Origin: Bacteroidota bacterium
Lineage (GTDB): Bacteria > Bacteroidota > Bacteroidia > Bacteroidales > Dysgonomonadaceae
Direction: 5' to 3'
Length of the DNA: 64,000 bases
NCBI GenBank assembly: GCA_023424395.1
Contig: JAFADY010000021.1
Span: 288,660 to 352,659, forward strand
Part shown: piece by piece, positions 8,374 through 16,607 of the stretch
Layout: each line of letters begins with the position of its first letter
Numbering within the stretch: the stretch's first letter is position 1
Notes under the pieces: generated by a model
Told to the model about the DNA's origin: nothing
The model's database searches: none
What the model saw: only the letters and a program-made list of their open reading frames with translations
Program-made: the position numbers and the translations under genes

Positions 8374-8754
8374 TTATTGGCCGGTAAGCTCTTTGTACGC
8401 TTCAGCCGTGAGTAAATTTTCGAGTTCCGAATCGTTTTCTATTGCAACCTTGATAATCCAACCTTCTCCGTAAGGGTCTTGGTTTACCAACTCCGGCTGG
8501 TCTTCGAGAACCGGATTGAGTTCCAGAATCTCGCCACTTAAAGGCATCATCAAATCCGAAACGGTTTTCACAGCTTCAATACTTCCAAAAATATCGCCTT
8601 GCGATAATTTTTCGCCTTCGGTGGTAACATCTACATAAACAATTTCACCTAATTCGCTTTGGGCAAAATCGGTAATTCCGATGTATGCTTCATTGCCTTC
8701 AACTTTCACCCATTCATGGTCGCTCGAGTACTTTAATTTTTCAGGAAAATTCAT
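8374..8754 (-). CDS. gcvH: Glycine cleavage system H protein
   Basis: A 126-residue lipoyl carrier that shuttles the aminomethyl group between the P, T and L proteins of glycine cleavage. The lipoylation Lys63 is in SIEAVKTVSD, and the N-terminal KYSSDHEWVKVEG and C-terminal GEGWIIKV are standard. Full length. gcvP and gcvT are not in the window, as is common in Bacteroidales where the genes are scattered. A near-perfect promoter lies at 8813-8843. Confidence 0.98.
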   Translation of the reverse strand: MNFPEKLKYSSDHEWVKVEGNEAYIGITDFAQSELGEIVYVDVTTEGEKLSQGDIFGSIEAVKTVSDLMMPLSGEILELNPVLEDQPELVNQDPYGEGWIIKVAIENDSELENLLTAEAYKELTGQ

Positions 8755-8812
8755 AATGTTAATATTATTTGATTTAATCTTTTGGTAAAATTACTACTTA
8801 TTTTCTTATTTG

Positions 8813-8843
8813 CAAAAATATTTCAAGACCCAATCCATACAAA
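8813..8843 (-). promoter_or_regulatory. Consensus promoter of gcvH
   Basis: On the minus strand TTTG (8843-8840) is followed after exactly 19 bases by TATTTTTG (8820-8813), an almost ideal Bacteroidota sigma-A promoter. Its -33 part lies inside the 3' end of the PAP2-like gene. Confidence 0.78.
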
Positions 8844-9434
8844 CAAAAACGTGATAACAAACCCCAATAAAAAACCGGCGATAACCTGATAAAATGTATG
8901 CCTCCTAAGTACAAGCCTTGAGGTTCCGACCATTCCGGCAATAACGAATAAGATGATAAACAGGTAATAAGGATTGGCTTTTTCAATGAAATAACTCACC
9001 GCCAAAACTCCTCCGGTGAGGCCACCCACGCCAAACATGTGTGCGCTTATTTTCCACCACAATGTAATTAGAATAGCAATAACCATTACGGCTATTGACG
9101 CGGCACAGAGCATGAGAAACCATTTCGGCATTCCCATCCGGTAATAGTAAAAGATCATGATGGAGTAGGAGGTGAGCGCAATGAGATAAGGCATAAACCG
9201 TTCGCGCCTGATCTTTAGTGACATATCTGAAATAAGCCGGAGTTTGTACAGCATATAGATAAGAAGTCCCGGAATAACGAATGAAAATAAGACTACCGGC
9301 AATATTACCGCCCAAAAATCTTGTGCGAAAATGAGCCTGAAATGAGTATAGACAAATAGAAGCAATATGCTGAAAATAGGCATTAACAGCGGTTGAAAAA
9401 CAGAAGATACTATATGGGACGCTTGTTTCATCAA
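8823..9434 (-). CDS. PAP2-like integral membrane phosphatase family protein
   Basis: A 203-residue protein with six predicted membrane segments. PAP2 motifs can be recognised: a degenerate first motif KIRRERFMP (canonical KxxxxxxRP), GGLTGG around the second, and TSRLVLRRHTFYQVIAGFLLG, matching the third motif SRxxxxxHxxxQVxxG with the catalytic His. Bacteroidota members are annotated as PA-phosphatase-like proteins that dephosphorylate lipid phosphates on the periplasmic face. The substitution at the Arg-Pro of motif 1 lowers certainty about activity. It is 25 bases downstream of rpoN and may be cotranscribed. Confidence 0.75.
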   Translation of the reverse strand: MMKQASHIVSSVFQPLLMPIFSILLLFVYTHFRLIFAQDFWAVILPVVLFSFVIPGLLIYMLYKLRLISDMSLKIRRERFMPYLIALTSYSIMIFYYYRMGMPKWFLMLCAASIAVMVIAILITLWWKISAHMFGVGGLTGGVLAVSYFIEKANPYYLFIILFVIAGMVGTSRLVLRRHTFYQVIAGFLLGFVITFLFVWIGS

Positions 9435-9459
9435 TAGAAAGATTTATTGAACATGTAAT

Positions 9460-10911
9460 TTAAATTTTTTTCCTTAACCGGGCTACGGGAATATTTAGCT
9501 GCTCGCGGTATTTGGCCACCGTTCTGCGCGCGATGATATAGCCTCGCTTATTAAGCATTTGAGTTAGCAGGTCGTCAGTGAGTGGTTTTTGCGGATTTTC
9601 TTTTTCAATGATTTCTTTTAAAATTACTTTAATTTCCCGTGTAGAAACGTCCTCACCCTCATCGTTTTGCATGGCTTCGGAAAAGAAAAACTTTAGCGGA
9701 TATATTCCTCCGTTGGTTTGCACATATTTGCTGTTGCTCACCCGGGAAATGGTAGAAATATCAAATCCGGTTTTGGTAGCTATATCTTTCAGGATCATTG
9801 GTTTAAGCGTGGTTTCGTCATCGGTGAGAAAAAAATCGTACTGAAAGTTCACAATGGCTTCCATTGTTTTCCGTAGCGTGTTTTGCCGCTGTTTAACGGA
9901 GTCGATAAACCATTTTGCCGAATCGATTTTTTGCTTCATGAAAAGTATGGCTTGCTTATTATCGCTCGACATGCTTTCTTTGTTTTGGTTGTAGCCTTGT
10001 ATCATTTCCGCAAAATTCCGGTTGATTTTCAGATCGGGAATATTACGGTTGTTCAGATACATCGTTACCTCGCCATTGTATGATTCCACGATGAAATCGG
10101 GCGTGATATTGCTCATGGCAATTTCCATGGAATTTCCCAAAACGTTTCCGGGTTTCGGATTCAGGGAAACGACAACATCAATGGCGTCACGCAATTCGTC
10201 TCGCGAGATTTGAAGTTGGCGAATAATCTTGTCGTAATGTTTTTTGGAAAACTCTTCGAAGTTGTTGACAATTATTTCCTTTGCGAGTTCGTTTGCTTTA
10301 CTTTCTTCGTTTCGATCGAGTTGAATTTTCAAACATTCCTGCAAGTTTCGCCCGCCAACGCCCGCAGGGTCTAAATCTTGTATAACGTAAAGAATTTCTT
10401 GTAGTTGCCGGAGAGAGACATCCATGTTTTGCTGAAACAACAGGTCATCCGAAATTAATTGCAAATTTCTTTGCAGATAACCGTTTTCGTCGATATTACC
10501 GATAATGTATTCCGCAATTTTTTCTTCGTCTTCGCTCAATTCGCGTAAGCCGATTTGTTCCAATAAAAATTCGTGCAGCGAAGTATCGTTTGAGAAGGTT
10601 GAACCGATAAAGTCCGGTTCGTTTCGTGGTTGTGATTGGTTTAACTGATAATCGGGCACATCGTCCTCGTTGATGTAATCGCCCAAAATAATATCTTCCT
10701 GCGAAACATTTTCCGTTTCGTCCATAAAATCAGTGTCATTCGTTTCTTCAAACTCTGAATCTCCTGATTCCAAGGCAGGGTTGTCTTCTACTTCCTGTTT
10801 TATCCTGTCTTCCAACTCCACCGAATTCAACTCCACCAATTTTATTACCTGCATTTGCAGGGGCGAAAGCCGTTGAGTTTGTTTCAGTTCCTGTTGCTGC
10901 CTAAGCGCCAT
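9460..10911 (-). CDS. rpoN: RNA polymerase sigma-54 factor
   Basis: A 483-residue sigma-54. Region I is the Gln/Leu-rich QQQELKQTQRLSPLQMQVIK start, which contacts the bacterial enhancer-binding activators; an acidic region II follows (about residues 50-95); the core-binding domain and helix-turn-helix lead to the RpoN box ARRTVAKYREQ near the C-terminus, which reads the -24 element. Complete and normal in length. No enhancer-binding activator is encoded in the window. A TATCTTTG element lies 30 bases upstream. Confidence 0.97.
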   Translation of the reverse strand: MALRQQQELKQTQRLSPLQMQVIKLVELNSVELEDRIKQEVEDNPALESGDSEFEETNDTDFMDETENVSQEDIILGDYINEDDVPDYQLNQSQPRNEPDFIGSTFSNDTSLHEFLLEQIGLRELSEDEEKIAEYIIGNIDENGYLQRNLQLISDDLLFQQNMDVSLRQLQEILYVIQDLDPAGVGGRNLQECLKIQLDRNEESKANELAKEIIVNNFEEFSKKHYDKIIRQLQISRDELRDAIDVVVSLNPKPGNVLGNSMEIAMSNITPDFIVESYNGEVTMYLNNRNIPDLKINRNFAEMIQGYNQNKESMSSDNKQAILFMKQKIDSAKWFIDSVKQRQNTLRKTMEAIVNFQYDFFLTDDETTLKPMILKDIATKTGFDISTISRVSNSKYVQTNGGIYPLKFFFSEAMQNDEGEDVSTREIKVILKEIIEKENPQKPLTDDLLTQMLNKRGYIIARRTVAKYREQLNIPVARLRKKI

Positions 10912-10940
10912 ATCGCTATTGAGTCCTAATATTTAAGGAG

Positions 10941-10948
10941 CAAAGATA
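10941..10948 (-). promoter_or_regulatory. -7 element of rpoN promoter
   Basis: TATCTTTG on the minus strand, about 30 bases before the rpoN ATG. No good -33 TTTG is visible. Confidence 0.5.
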
Positions 10949-10989
10949 ATGATTTCTTCACGGAAATTATACAATAAGATAGTAAGAAT

Positions 10990-11304
10990 TTACAAGTTGC
11001 AATTGCTGTAACCTGCTTCGCAGGTGAGCGGAGCGAGCCCGTAAGCGTCGTACTCATCGTAAGCGGGGCCGGGTTTGCCGTTGAATGCAATGATCCTGTC
11101 TGCCCGCACTTCTTCGCCATTTTCAAAGAACAGATAATATCCCGATTTATCCTTAGATTTCATCTTCAAAATCTTGCCCTGGGCTTCTTTTAGTTCGGGT
11201 TCTTCGGTAAAAGCAAAATATACAACTTTTGCTTCACCCTTTGCAACTTCATCTTCGAAGAGTTCAAAAAAATCGGGATCGATGGGTAAATAATTCGGGA
11301 TCAT
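10990..11304 (-). CDS. Conserved small protein, possibly Rof-like
   Basis: A 104-residue acidic cytoplasmic protein without signal peptide or membrane segment. It begins MIPNYLPIDPDFFELFEDEV, then a beta-rich part (AKVVYFAFTE, GKILKMKSKDKSGYYLFFEN) ending GEEVRADRIIAFNGKPGP, and a Cys-containing tail. The Asn-Tyr-x-Pro-Ile-Asp opening and the VRADRII strand vaguely recall Rho-binding antiterminators (Rof), but the similarity is too weak to name it. It lies upstream of rpoN in the same direction with a promoter element between them. Function unknown. Confidence 0.7.
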   Translation of the reverse strand: MIPNYLPIDPDFFELFEDEVAKGEAKVVYFAFTEEPELKEAQGKILKMKSKDKSGYYLFFENGEEVRADRIIAFNGKPGPAYDEYDAYGLAPLTCEAGYSNCNL

Positions 11305-11403
11305 ATTGTAAAGGTTTTATACTAAAAACGTAGGTTGATGAGATTAAGTTCATTCACAGGGAAAATAAACCCGATATATTTTTTTATTTTAATCATTTTG
11401 TTA

Positions 11404-11411
11404 TATCTTTG
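11404..11411 (+). promoter_or_regulatory. -7 element of rpmE2 promoter
   Basis: TATCTTTG, a perfect TAnnTTTG box, 48 bases upstream of the rpmE2 ATG; the region 19 bases upstream is only T-rich. Confidence 0.65.
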
Positions 11412-11458
11412 CATTCCGAAATTTGTACGGTAACAAAAACATAAAAAACAACATAAAA

Positions 11459-11713
11459 ATGAAAAAGGAAATTCATCCAAATAACTACAGGCCGGTAGTT
11501 TTCAAAGATATGTCAAACGAAGAGATATTTATCTCTCGCTCTACCATCAACGCAAAAGAAACCATTGAAATTGATGGCGTTACATATCCATTGGTAAAAC
11601 TCGAGATCACAAGTTCATCTCATCCGTTCTACACCGGTAAACAAAAATTGGTGGATACTGCCGGACGTGTGGATAAATTCATGAGCCGTTACGGAGATCG
11701 CAAGAAAAAATAA
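11459..11713 (+). CDS. rpmE2: Ribosomal protein L31 type B
   Basis: An 84-residue large-subunit ribosomal protein. The sequence KKEIHPNNYRPVVFKDMSN, then TSSSHPFYTGKQ and GRVDKFMSRYG are diagnostic of L31. It lacks the CxxC zinc ligands of type A, so it is the zinc-independent type B that is standard in Bacteroidota. The frame extends upstream to 11423, but the ATG at 11459 gives the conserved N-terminus. It has its own promoter and a strong bidirectional terminator. Confidence 0.97.
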   Translation: MKKEIHPNNYRPVVFKDMSNEEIFISRSTINAKETIEIDGVTYPLVKLEITSSSHPFYTGKQKLVDTAGRVDKFMSRYGDRKKK

Positions 11714-11736
11714 AATTCTCGCGAAAAGAAAAAATT

Positions 11737-11771
11737 ACGGTGATTTTCAATTCAGAAAATCACCGTTTTTG
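11737..11771. terminator. Bidirectional terminator between rpmE2 and nitroreductase gene
   Basis: A perfect 12-bp stem: ACGGTGATTTTC (11737-11748) and GAAAATCACCGT (11755-11766), flanked by T runs on both strands, serving the two convergent genes. Confidence 0.93.
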
Positions 11772-11773
11772 TT

Positions 11774-12376
11774 TTACTTCGGGTAACCTACGGTTTGCGT
11801 GAGCAACACTTCTTTGTTGGAGGGAAGATCCAATAATTTTTCGAGTTCTTTTTTGTTATAAGAGCCGCGCACAACCGTTCCCAATCCTTCGGATGCACAA
11901 AACAGGTAAATGTTTTGCGAAATAAAACCGCAATCGGTATAAGCGTATTTTTCGCTGGATGCTTTTTTGTTGTCCGAAACAAAAATAATATTCACAGGGG
12001 CTTCGCCCACATAATCTTGTGTTCCGGTATTTTTGCGGAAATCGCCTTTTTTCACTTGTTTCAAGTGATGTTTTTTTGCATCGTAAAAATAAATACCGCT
12101 TTTAAGCGCCACGTACAATTCCAATTCTTGCCTGTTATTGGCTGTGGGAGCGGTTCGTTTATCATCTCTATTGAATCCGTTGGCTGCCCAAAGCAAGTTC
12201 GACAACGTTTTGTTGGAAAGTTCCTTCTCCTGAAATTCTCGGGTCGATTTTCGGTCATTTAATGCTTCCATCAAAGGTTTGCCGCCTTTTCTGTCGGGTT
12301 TGGGTAATTTTATGTCTTGTGCAAACATAGTTACTGCAAAAGCGGTTAATAAAATAGTAAAAAATCCTTTTCTCAT
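11774..12376 (-). CDS. Secreted nitroreductase/SagB-ThcOx family protein
   Basis: A 200-residue FMN-dependent nitroreductase-fold protein with an N-terminal signal peptide (FFTILLTAFAVTMFAQ). DRKSTREFQEKELSNKTLSNLLWAANGFNR is the FMN-binding opening of the family, with Arg-x-Ser-x-Arg contacting the flavin phosphate; TAPTANNRQELELYV and LGTVVRGSY follow. It resembles the SagB/ThcOx subfamily more than the NfsA/NfsB enzymes. Export to the periplasm is unusual for a flavoenzyme but common for this group in Bacteroidota. Substrate unknown. Monocistronic. Confidence 0.85.
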   Translation of the reverse strand: MRKGFFTILLTAFAVTMFAQDIKLPKPDRKGGKPLMEALNDRKSTREFQEKELSNKTLSNLLWAANGFNRDDKRTAPTANNRQELELYVALKSGIYFYDAKKHHLKQVKKGDFRKNTGTQDYVGEAPVNIIFVSDNKKASSEKYAYTDCGFISQNIYLFCASEGLGTVVRGSYNKKELEKLLDLPSNKEVLLTQTVGYPK

Positions 12377-12417
12377 CTTTGTAAATATAAATTATTGATA
12401 TTCTAATTTTTAAAAAA

Positions 12418-12425
12418 CAAAAATA
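12418..12425 (-). promoter_or_regulatory. -7 element of nitroreductase gene
   Basis: The minus strand reads TATTTTTG about 40 bases upstream of the start codon. Confidence 0.45.
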
Positions 12426-12544
12426 AGAAAATGCTCTAAATAACTGTATTAAAACTCGTTAATAATTAACAAATAAAGTGGAGATCAATTGCTGAATGAA
12501 AATATTTAACTTTGTTGCTTGCAATTTTACAATTAGCGCACACT

Positions 12545-15190
12545 ATGAAACAGACACCGCTGTTTTTATTTCTTTTTTTTCTAATAGCCGTCAATTTGCA
12601 GGCACAACAATTGAAAGGAACCATCGTCAATAAAAACGGGGAACCTATACCTAACTCCACCGTTTATATTTATGAAATATCCAGAGGAATAGCTGCCGAT
12701 GATCTTGGCCAGTTTCAAACAATGCTCGAATCTGGAGTTTATTCTTGCGAATTTCGTTCCCTGGGTTATCAAACCGAGAAACGAGATATCACAATGACCG
12801 GGCAAAACCAAAACCTGCGTATACAACTTCAAGAAACATCGTATATGTTGAAAGAGGTGGTGGTTTATGCCAAAGATGAAGACCCCGCCTATCGGATCAT
12901 GCGTAAAGCGATCGCTTATGCGCCCTATTATCGGTATCAGATCGCGAGTTATACATCCGAATCGTATATAAAAGGCAGCCTTACCATTGATAAAATTCCC
13001 GGTATTTTTAAAAGAGCGATGAAAGTAAACGATAAAAAGTTCGATTTTGAATCGCTTATCGGAAAACCGCTCGTAATGGAGTCCAAAAGCGCCATTGAAT
13101 TTAAGTCTCCCGAAACTTACAAACAGAATGTTACTGCTTTAAAAACATCCATTCCAAAAGAGTTTAATGTTACCAAAGGTTTGAGTATTATGACCTCCAG
13201 TATTTACAATCAAGAATTGGACGGGCGTATTTCGCCGCTTTCAAGAGACGCTTTTAAATTTTATGCTTTCAAACTCGAAAATGTAGATTATAAACCCGAT
13301 TATATCGTGAACAAGATTCATGTGATTCCTCGGAAGAAAAATCCGAACTTGTTTTCGGGGCACATTTATATTTTGGAAAATACCTGGAACGTTTATCTCG
13401 CCGACCTCACGGCAAGCGAATTGGGAACCACACTGCATTACCGCATCAACTATCACGAAGTGAAACCTTCGGTTTATTTACCCACTACTTACGATGTTTC
13501 CATGCAGATGAATACAATGGGTGTAAAGGGATCAGGAAGATATTATGCGTCAATGAAATATAATTCGGTACAAGTGGATGAAAGTAAAAAGCCGGTGGTT
13601 GTACCCGACGAAACCCTGGCAGATGAGGTTGTGGAAGAAAAATCTTCACCCAAACAGCAAAAAATATTGAAGGAGATTGAAAAATTAGCGGAGAAGGAAG
13701 AGCTTACAAACAAAGAAGCCTATAAAATGTCGAAATTGATGACGCAGGCAACCGAACCCGAAGAAGTCAAAAAACAACGCGAATCTCTCGAAATAAAAGA
13801 CATCGAAAACGTGAAAATGGAAGTAGATTCTATGGCAACGCGCCGCGACTCCCTTTATTGGGCGAATATTCGTGAGCTTCCGCTCCGTGAAGACGAGATA
13901 GCGAGTTATCAGCGAAGAGATTCTATCGCCGCCGGCGATACTATATTTGATGACGAAACCATGGATGAAGTCGTGCTCACAATGGAAGAAAACCCCAAAA
14001 CCGTGTTTGGAAGAATTACGCAAGGCGGCATTTGGAAAATAAATAAGAAAACCTCGCTTCGCTACGGCGGGTTAATGGGAGCTTTGAAAGAATACAACTT
14101 CGTGGATGGTCTGTGGCTCGGACAAACGCTTTCGCTGAATTATTCGCCCAATAAAATAAACAACTTCACGCTTTCGCCTTCGGTGTATTATGCCACGACA
14201 AGAAAAAAATGGCTCTGGCACGCGTCTTCGTCCGTAAGCTATGCGCTCATGCAGTTGGGTCGGTTCCGTATTTCGGGTGGCCATATATCGAGAGATATAA
14301 ATGACGAAAACGGCGAATCGAGATTAATGAATACCCTTGCTGCCCTCGATTTCGGACAGAATTTTATCCGATTTTACGACAGCCGTTATTTATATATGGA
14401 TAACCGCATAGATATTGCCAACGGATTACATTTATTTACCGGCTTGGAAATAGATAAGCGTTCCGCTTTAAAGAATCACACATCGTTTAATTTTCTGCAA
14501 AGGGAAGTCGAAGAAAATATTCCTTCCGATCCCGATCTGTATCCTGCCCACACCGCAGCAACTATCAGTTTGGGTTTATCCTACACGCCTTTCTATCGTT
14601 ATCGGGTGCGTAACGGCCGAAAATGGTATGTGGAAAGCAAATATCCAACGTTTACCGTTTCATATAAAAAAGGCGTGAATTTATTTGCCGATAATCCGAC
14701 GCCGTTGTACGACCGGCTTTCCTTATCCGTTTCGCAAAACATCAACGTTTCACCATTCGATAAATTCAGTTACACATTTTCGGGTGGGAGATTTTTAAAC
14801 GCGAAATTACTTTATTTAAACGATCTGAAATACTTCAGAAATAACCAAATGTTGTTTACTGCAAAGGATTTTGAAAATAGTTTCAATCTTTTGCCGGGTT
14901 ATGCTTCCTCCGGAAAATGGTGGACTGAATGGCATCTAAACTATCAATCGCAATATTTATTCATAAAGCATCTGCCTTTTCTGCAACGTTTTTCGTTTGA
15001 TGAAGCCATTCACTTTCACGCCTTGATGTCTGAAAACCAAAAATATTACCTGGAAGGCGGTTATTCCATTGGTTTTCTGGGTTTAGGGCGAGTAGGGGTT
15101 TTTACTAATTTTGTGGATAAAAAATTCGATCGTTTCGGCTTGAAGATCAGTTATCCACTTTGGAACTTTACCGAAAAACCGATAAAATAA
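12545..15190 (+). CDS. DUF5686 outer-membrane protein with carboxypeptidase-like regulatory domain
   Basis: An 881-residue exported protein. The signal peptide ends near NLQAQ (about residue 22), followed by a CarboxypepD_reg-like beta-sandwich (LKGTIVNKNGEPIPNSTVYI to LQETSYMLKEVVVYA, about 23-110) and then the DUF5686 body beginning DPAYRIMRKAIAYAPYYRYQ. A Lys/Glu-rich charged stretch of roughly 80 residues separates it from a C-terminal half rich in alternating aromatic strands, consistent with an outer-membrane beta-barrel. The start is the ATG at 12545; an upstream TTG gives no signal peptide. Bacteroidota-specific and of unknown function, here next to other envelope genes. Confidence 0.88.
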   Translation: MKQTPLFLFLFFLIAVNLQAQQLKGTIVNKNGEPIPNSTVYIYEISRGIAADDLGQFQTMLESGVYSCEFRSLGYQTEKRDITMTGQNQNLRIQLQETSYMLKEVVVYAKDEDPAYRIMRKAIAYAPYYRYQIASYTSESYIKGSLTIDKIPGIFKRAMKVNDKKFDFESLIGKPLVMESKSAIEFKSPETYKQNVTALKTSIPKEFNVTKGLSIMTSSIYNQELDGRISPLSRDAFKFYAFKLENVDYKPDYIVNKIHVIPRKKNPNLFSGHIYILENTWNVYLADLTASELGTTLHYRINYHEVKPSVYLPTTYDVSMQMNTMGVKGSGRYYASMKYNSVQVDESKKPVVVPDETLADEVVEEKSSPKQQKILKEIEKLAEKEELTNKEAYKMSKLMTQATEPEEVKKQRESLEIKDIENVKMEVDSMATRRDSLYWANIRELPLREDEIASYQRRDSIAAGDTIFDDETMDEVVLTMEENPKTVFGRITQGGIWKINKKTSLRYGGLMGALKEYNFVDGLWLGQTLSLNYSPNKINNFTLSPSVYYATTRKKWLWHASSSVSYALMQLGRFRISGGHISRDINDENGESRLMNTLAALDFGQNFIRFYDSRYLYMDNRIDIANGLHLFTGLEIDKRSALKNHTSFNFLQREVEENIPSDPDLYPAHTAATISLGLSYTPFYRYRVRNGRKWYVESKYPTFTVSYKKGVNLFADNPTPLYDRLSLSVSQNINVSPFDKFSYTFSGGRFLNAKLLYLNDLKYFRNNQMLFTAKDFENSFNLLPGYASSGKWWTEWHLNYQSQYLFIKHLPFLQRFSFDEAIHFHALMSENQKYYLEGGYSIGFLGLGRVGVFTNFVDKKFDRFGLKISYPLWNFTEKPIK

Positions 15191-15251
15191 AAGATTTATT
15201 TTATATTTGCACTCCCTAAGAGGTAACAGATACTCACTATTTCAAGAATAT

Positions 15252-15290
15252 CGTCATCTGAACCATCGATTTCGAAAAGGTGAGAAATCT
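15252..15290 (+). repeat. Degenerate copy of dispersed GTCATTCTGAAC element
   Basis: CGTCATCTGAAC (15252-15263) and a terminal GAGAAATCT resemble the reverse complement of the element at 41193-41219, which begins TGTCATTCTGAAC and ends GAAGAATCT. The middle differs and is longer, so this is at best a decayed copy, located between two envelope genes. Confidence 0.4.
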
Positions 15291-15306
15291 AAAAAAATGA
15301 AAGTTT

Positions 15307-16566
15307 ATGAAAAATAAAATATACATCTTTTTATTACTTCTTTATTCTTTTTCTTTAACGCTTAATGCGCAAATAGTCTTAAGCGATAGCGCCAAAGTAA
15401 GTTTATTAACCGCTTCCCCTTGGGATGGAGCCGTTTATTTGTATTACGGGCATACGGCAATTTCAGTACAAGACGATTCAACAGGTTTGGATACGGTATT
15501 TAATTACGGTTATTTCGATAACACGCAGCCCAATTTTATGTGGCACTTTGTGCGCGGAGAAACGGATTATGTATTGGGTGTTACGTCCATGGCACAATTT
15601 CTTGCGGAATACGGAAGAAGGGGACAAGGAGTTTACGAACAGCAACTGAACTTAACGGCAACTGAAAAACAGCGATTATTTGATGCCCTATACGTCAATT
15701 CGTTGCCTGAAAATCGTGAATACCGGTATAATTATTTTTACGATAATTGCTCCACGCGTCCGCGTGACATGATTGAGAAATACACCGATGCGACCATCCA
15801 ATATCTGCCTTCGGAAAAAACACAAACGTATCGCGACCTTATCCACGAGTGCGTTGAGCCCTATCCATGGAACAAATTCGGAATAGATTTAGTCATCGGT
15901 TCAGACGCGGACGAACCTATTGATGTACGCCAAGAAATGTTTTTGCCTGCGTATTTAATGCATTCGTTCGATGGTGCAACCATCAATAAAGCCGACACGC
16001 TGCATTACCCGCTTGTGAAAAGCACAGAAACCTTGTTACCCATTGGAGATCAGACGAAAGATGGTAACGAAGAGCGATGGTTTACTCCTATGGTTGGAGC
16101 ATTCGCGCTGCTTTTTATCACCATAATTATTTCTATTTTACAAATAATAAAGTTAAACAAAACTATACTTCCCAGAGTTTACGATACCATCCTTTTTTCC
16201 ATCGCAGGGATAGGAGGAGTTGTCATTTTCTTTTTAATGTTTTTTTCGGTGCATCCCGCAACTAATCCAAATTGGAATTTCGTTTGGTTGAATTTCTTCG
16301 CGCTTATTTTTGCCGTGTTATTCTGGGTAAAATCGGCAAGAAATGCGGTTTATATTTATCATTTTATTAACTTTGCAGTCTTGTCGCTCTTCTTGCTTTT
16401 ATGGTGGCTTATACCGCAAAATTTACCTTTCGCAACCATCCCATTCTCAATGAGTTTGTGGCTCAGATCGGGAGTTAACATTTTTATGTTTAGCAAATCC
16501 AGAACAAAGAGAAAAAGATTTGTATCTTCGAAATACATGAAAGCAGGGTGGGGCAGTAATTTTTAA
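15307..16566 (+). CDS. lnb: Lnb-family (DUF4105) lipoprotein N-acyltransferase
   Basis: A 419-residue inner-membrane protein. A signal/anchor (FLLLLYSFSLTLNAQ) precedes a periplasmic domain of about 220 residues with the family signature FYDNCSTRPRDMIEKY (Cys148), GHTAISVQDD and ECVEPYPWNKFGIDLVIG. Five hydrophobic helices follow (from about residue 258). This is the DUF4105 architecture now called Lnb, assigned in Bacteroides to N-acylation of the lipoprotein amino-terminal Cys in place of Lnt. The conserved Asn-Cys and upstream His are presumed catalytic. It lies between DUF5686 and a PafA-like gene, all pointing toward secA. The enzymatic role here is inferred from family. Confidence 0.8.
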   Translation: MKNKIYIFLLLLYSFSLTLNAQIVLSDSAKVSLLTASPWDGAVYLYYGHTAISVQDDSTGLDTVFNYGYFDNTQPNFMWHFVRGETDYVLGVTSMAQFLAEYGRRGQGVYEQQLNLTATEKQRLFDALYVNSLPENREYRYNYFYDNCSTRPRDMIEKYTDATIQYLPSEKTQTYRDLIHECVEPYPWNKFGIDLVIGSDADEPIDVRQEMFLPAYLMHSFDGATINKADTLHYPLVKSTETLLPIGDQTKDGNEERWFTPMVGAFALLFITIIISILQIIKLNKTILPRVYDTILFSIAGIGGVVIFFLMFFSVHPATNPNWNFVWLNFFALIFAVLFWVKSARNAVYIYHFINFAVLSLFLLLWWLIPQNLPFATIPFSMSLWLRSGVNIFMFSKSRTKRKRFVSSKYMKAGWGSNF

Positions 16567-16607
16567 CATGCTTTTTGCAAGGTAAAATAAAACGATAATA
16601 AATTAGA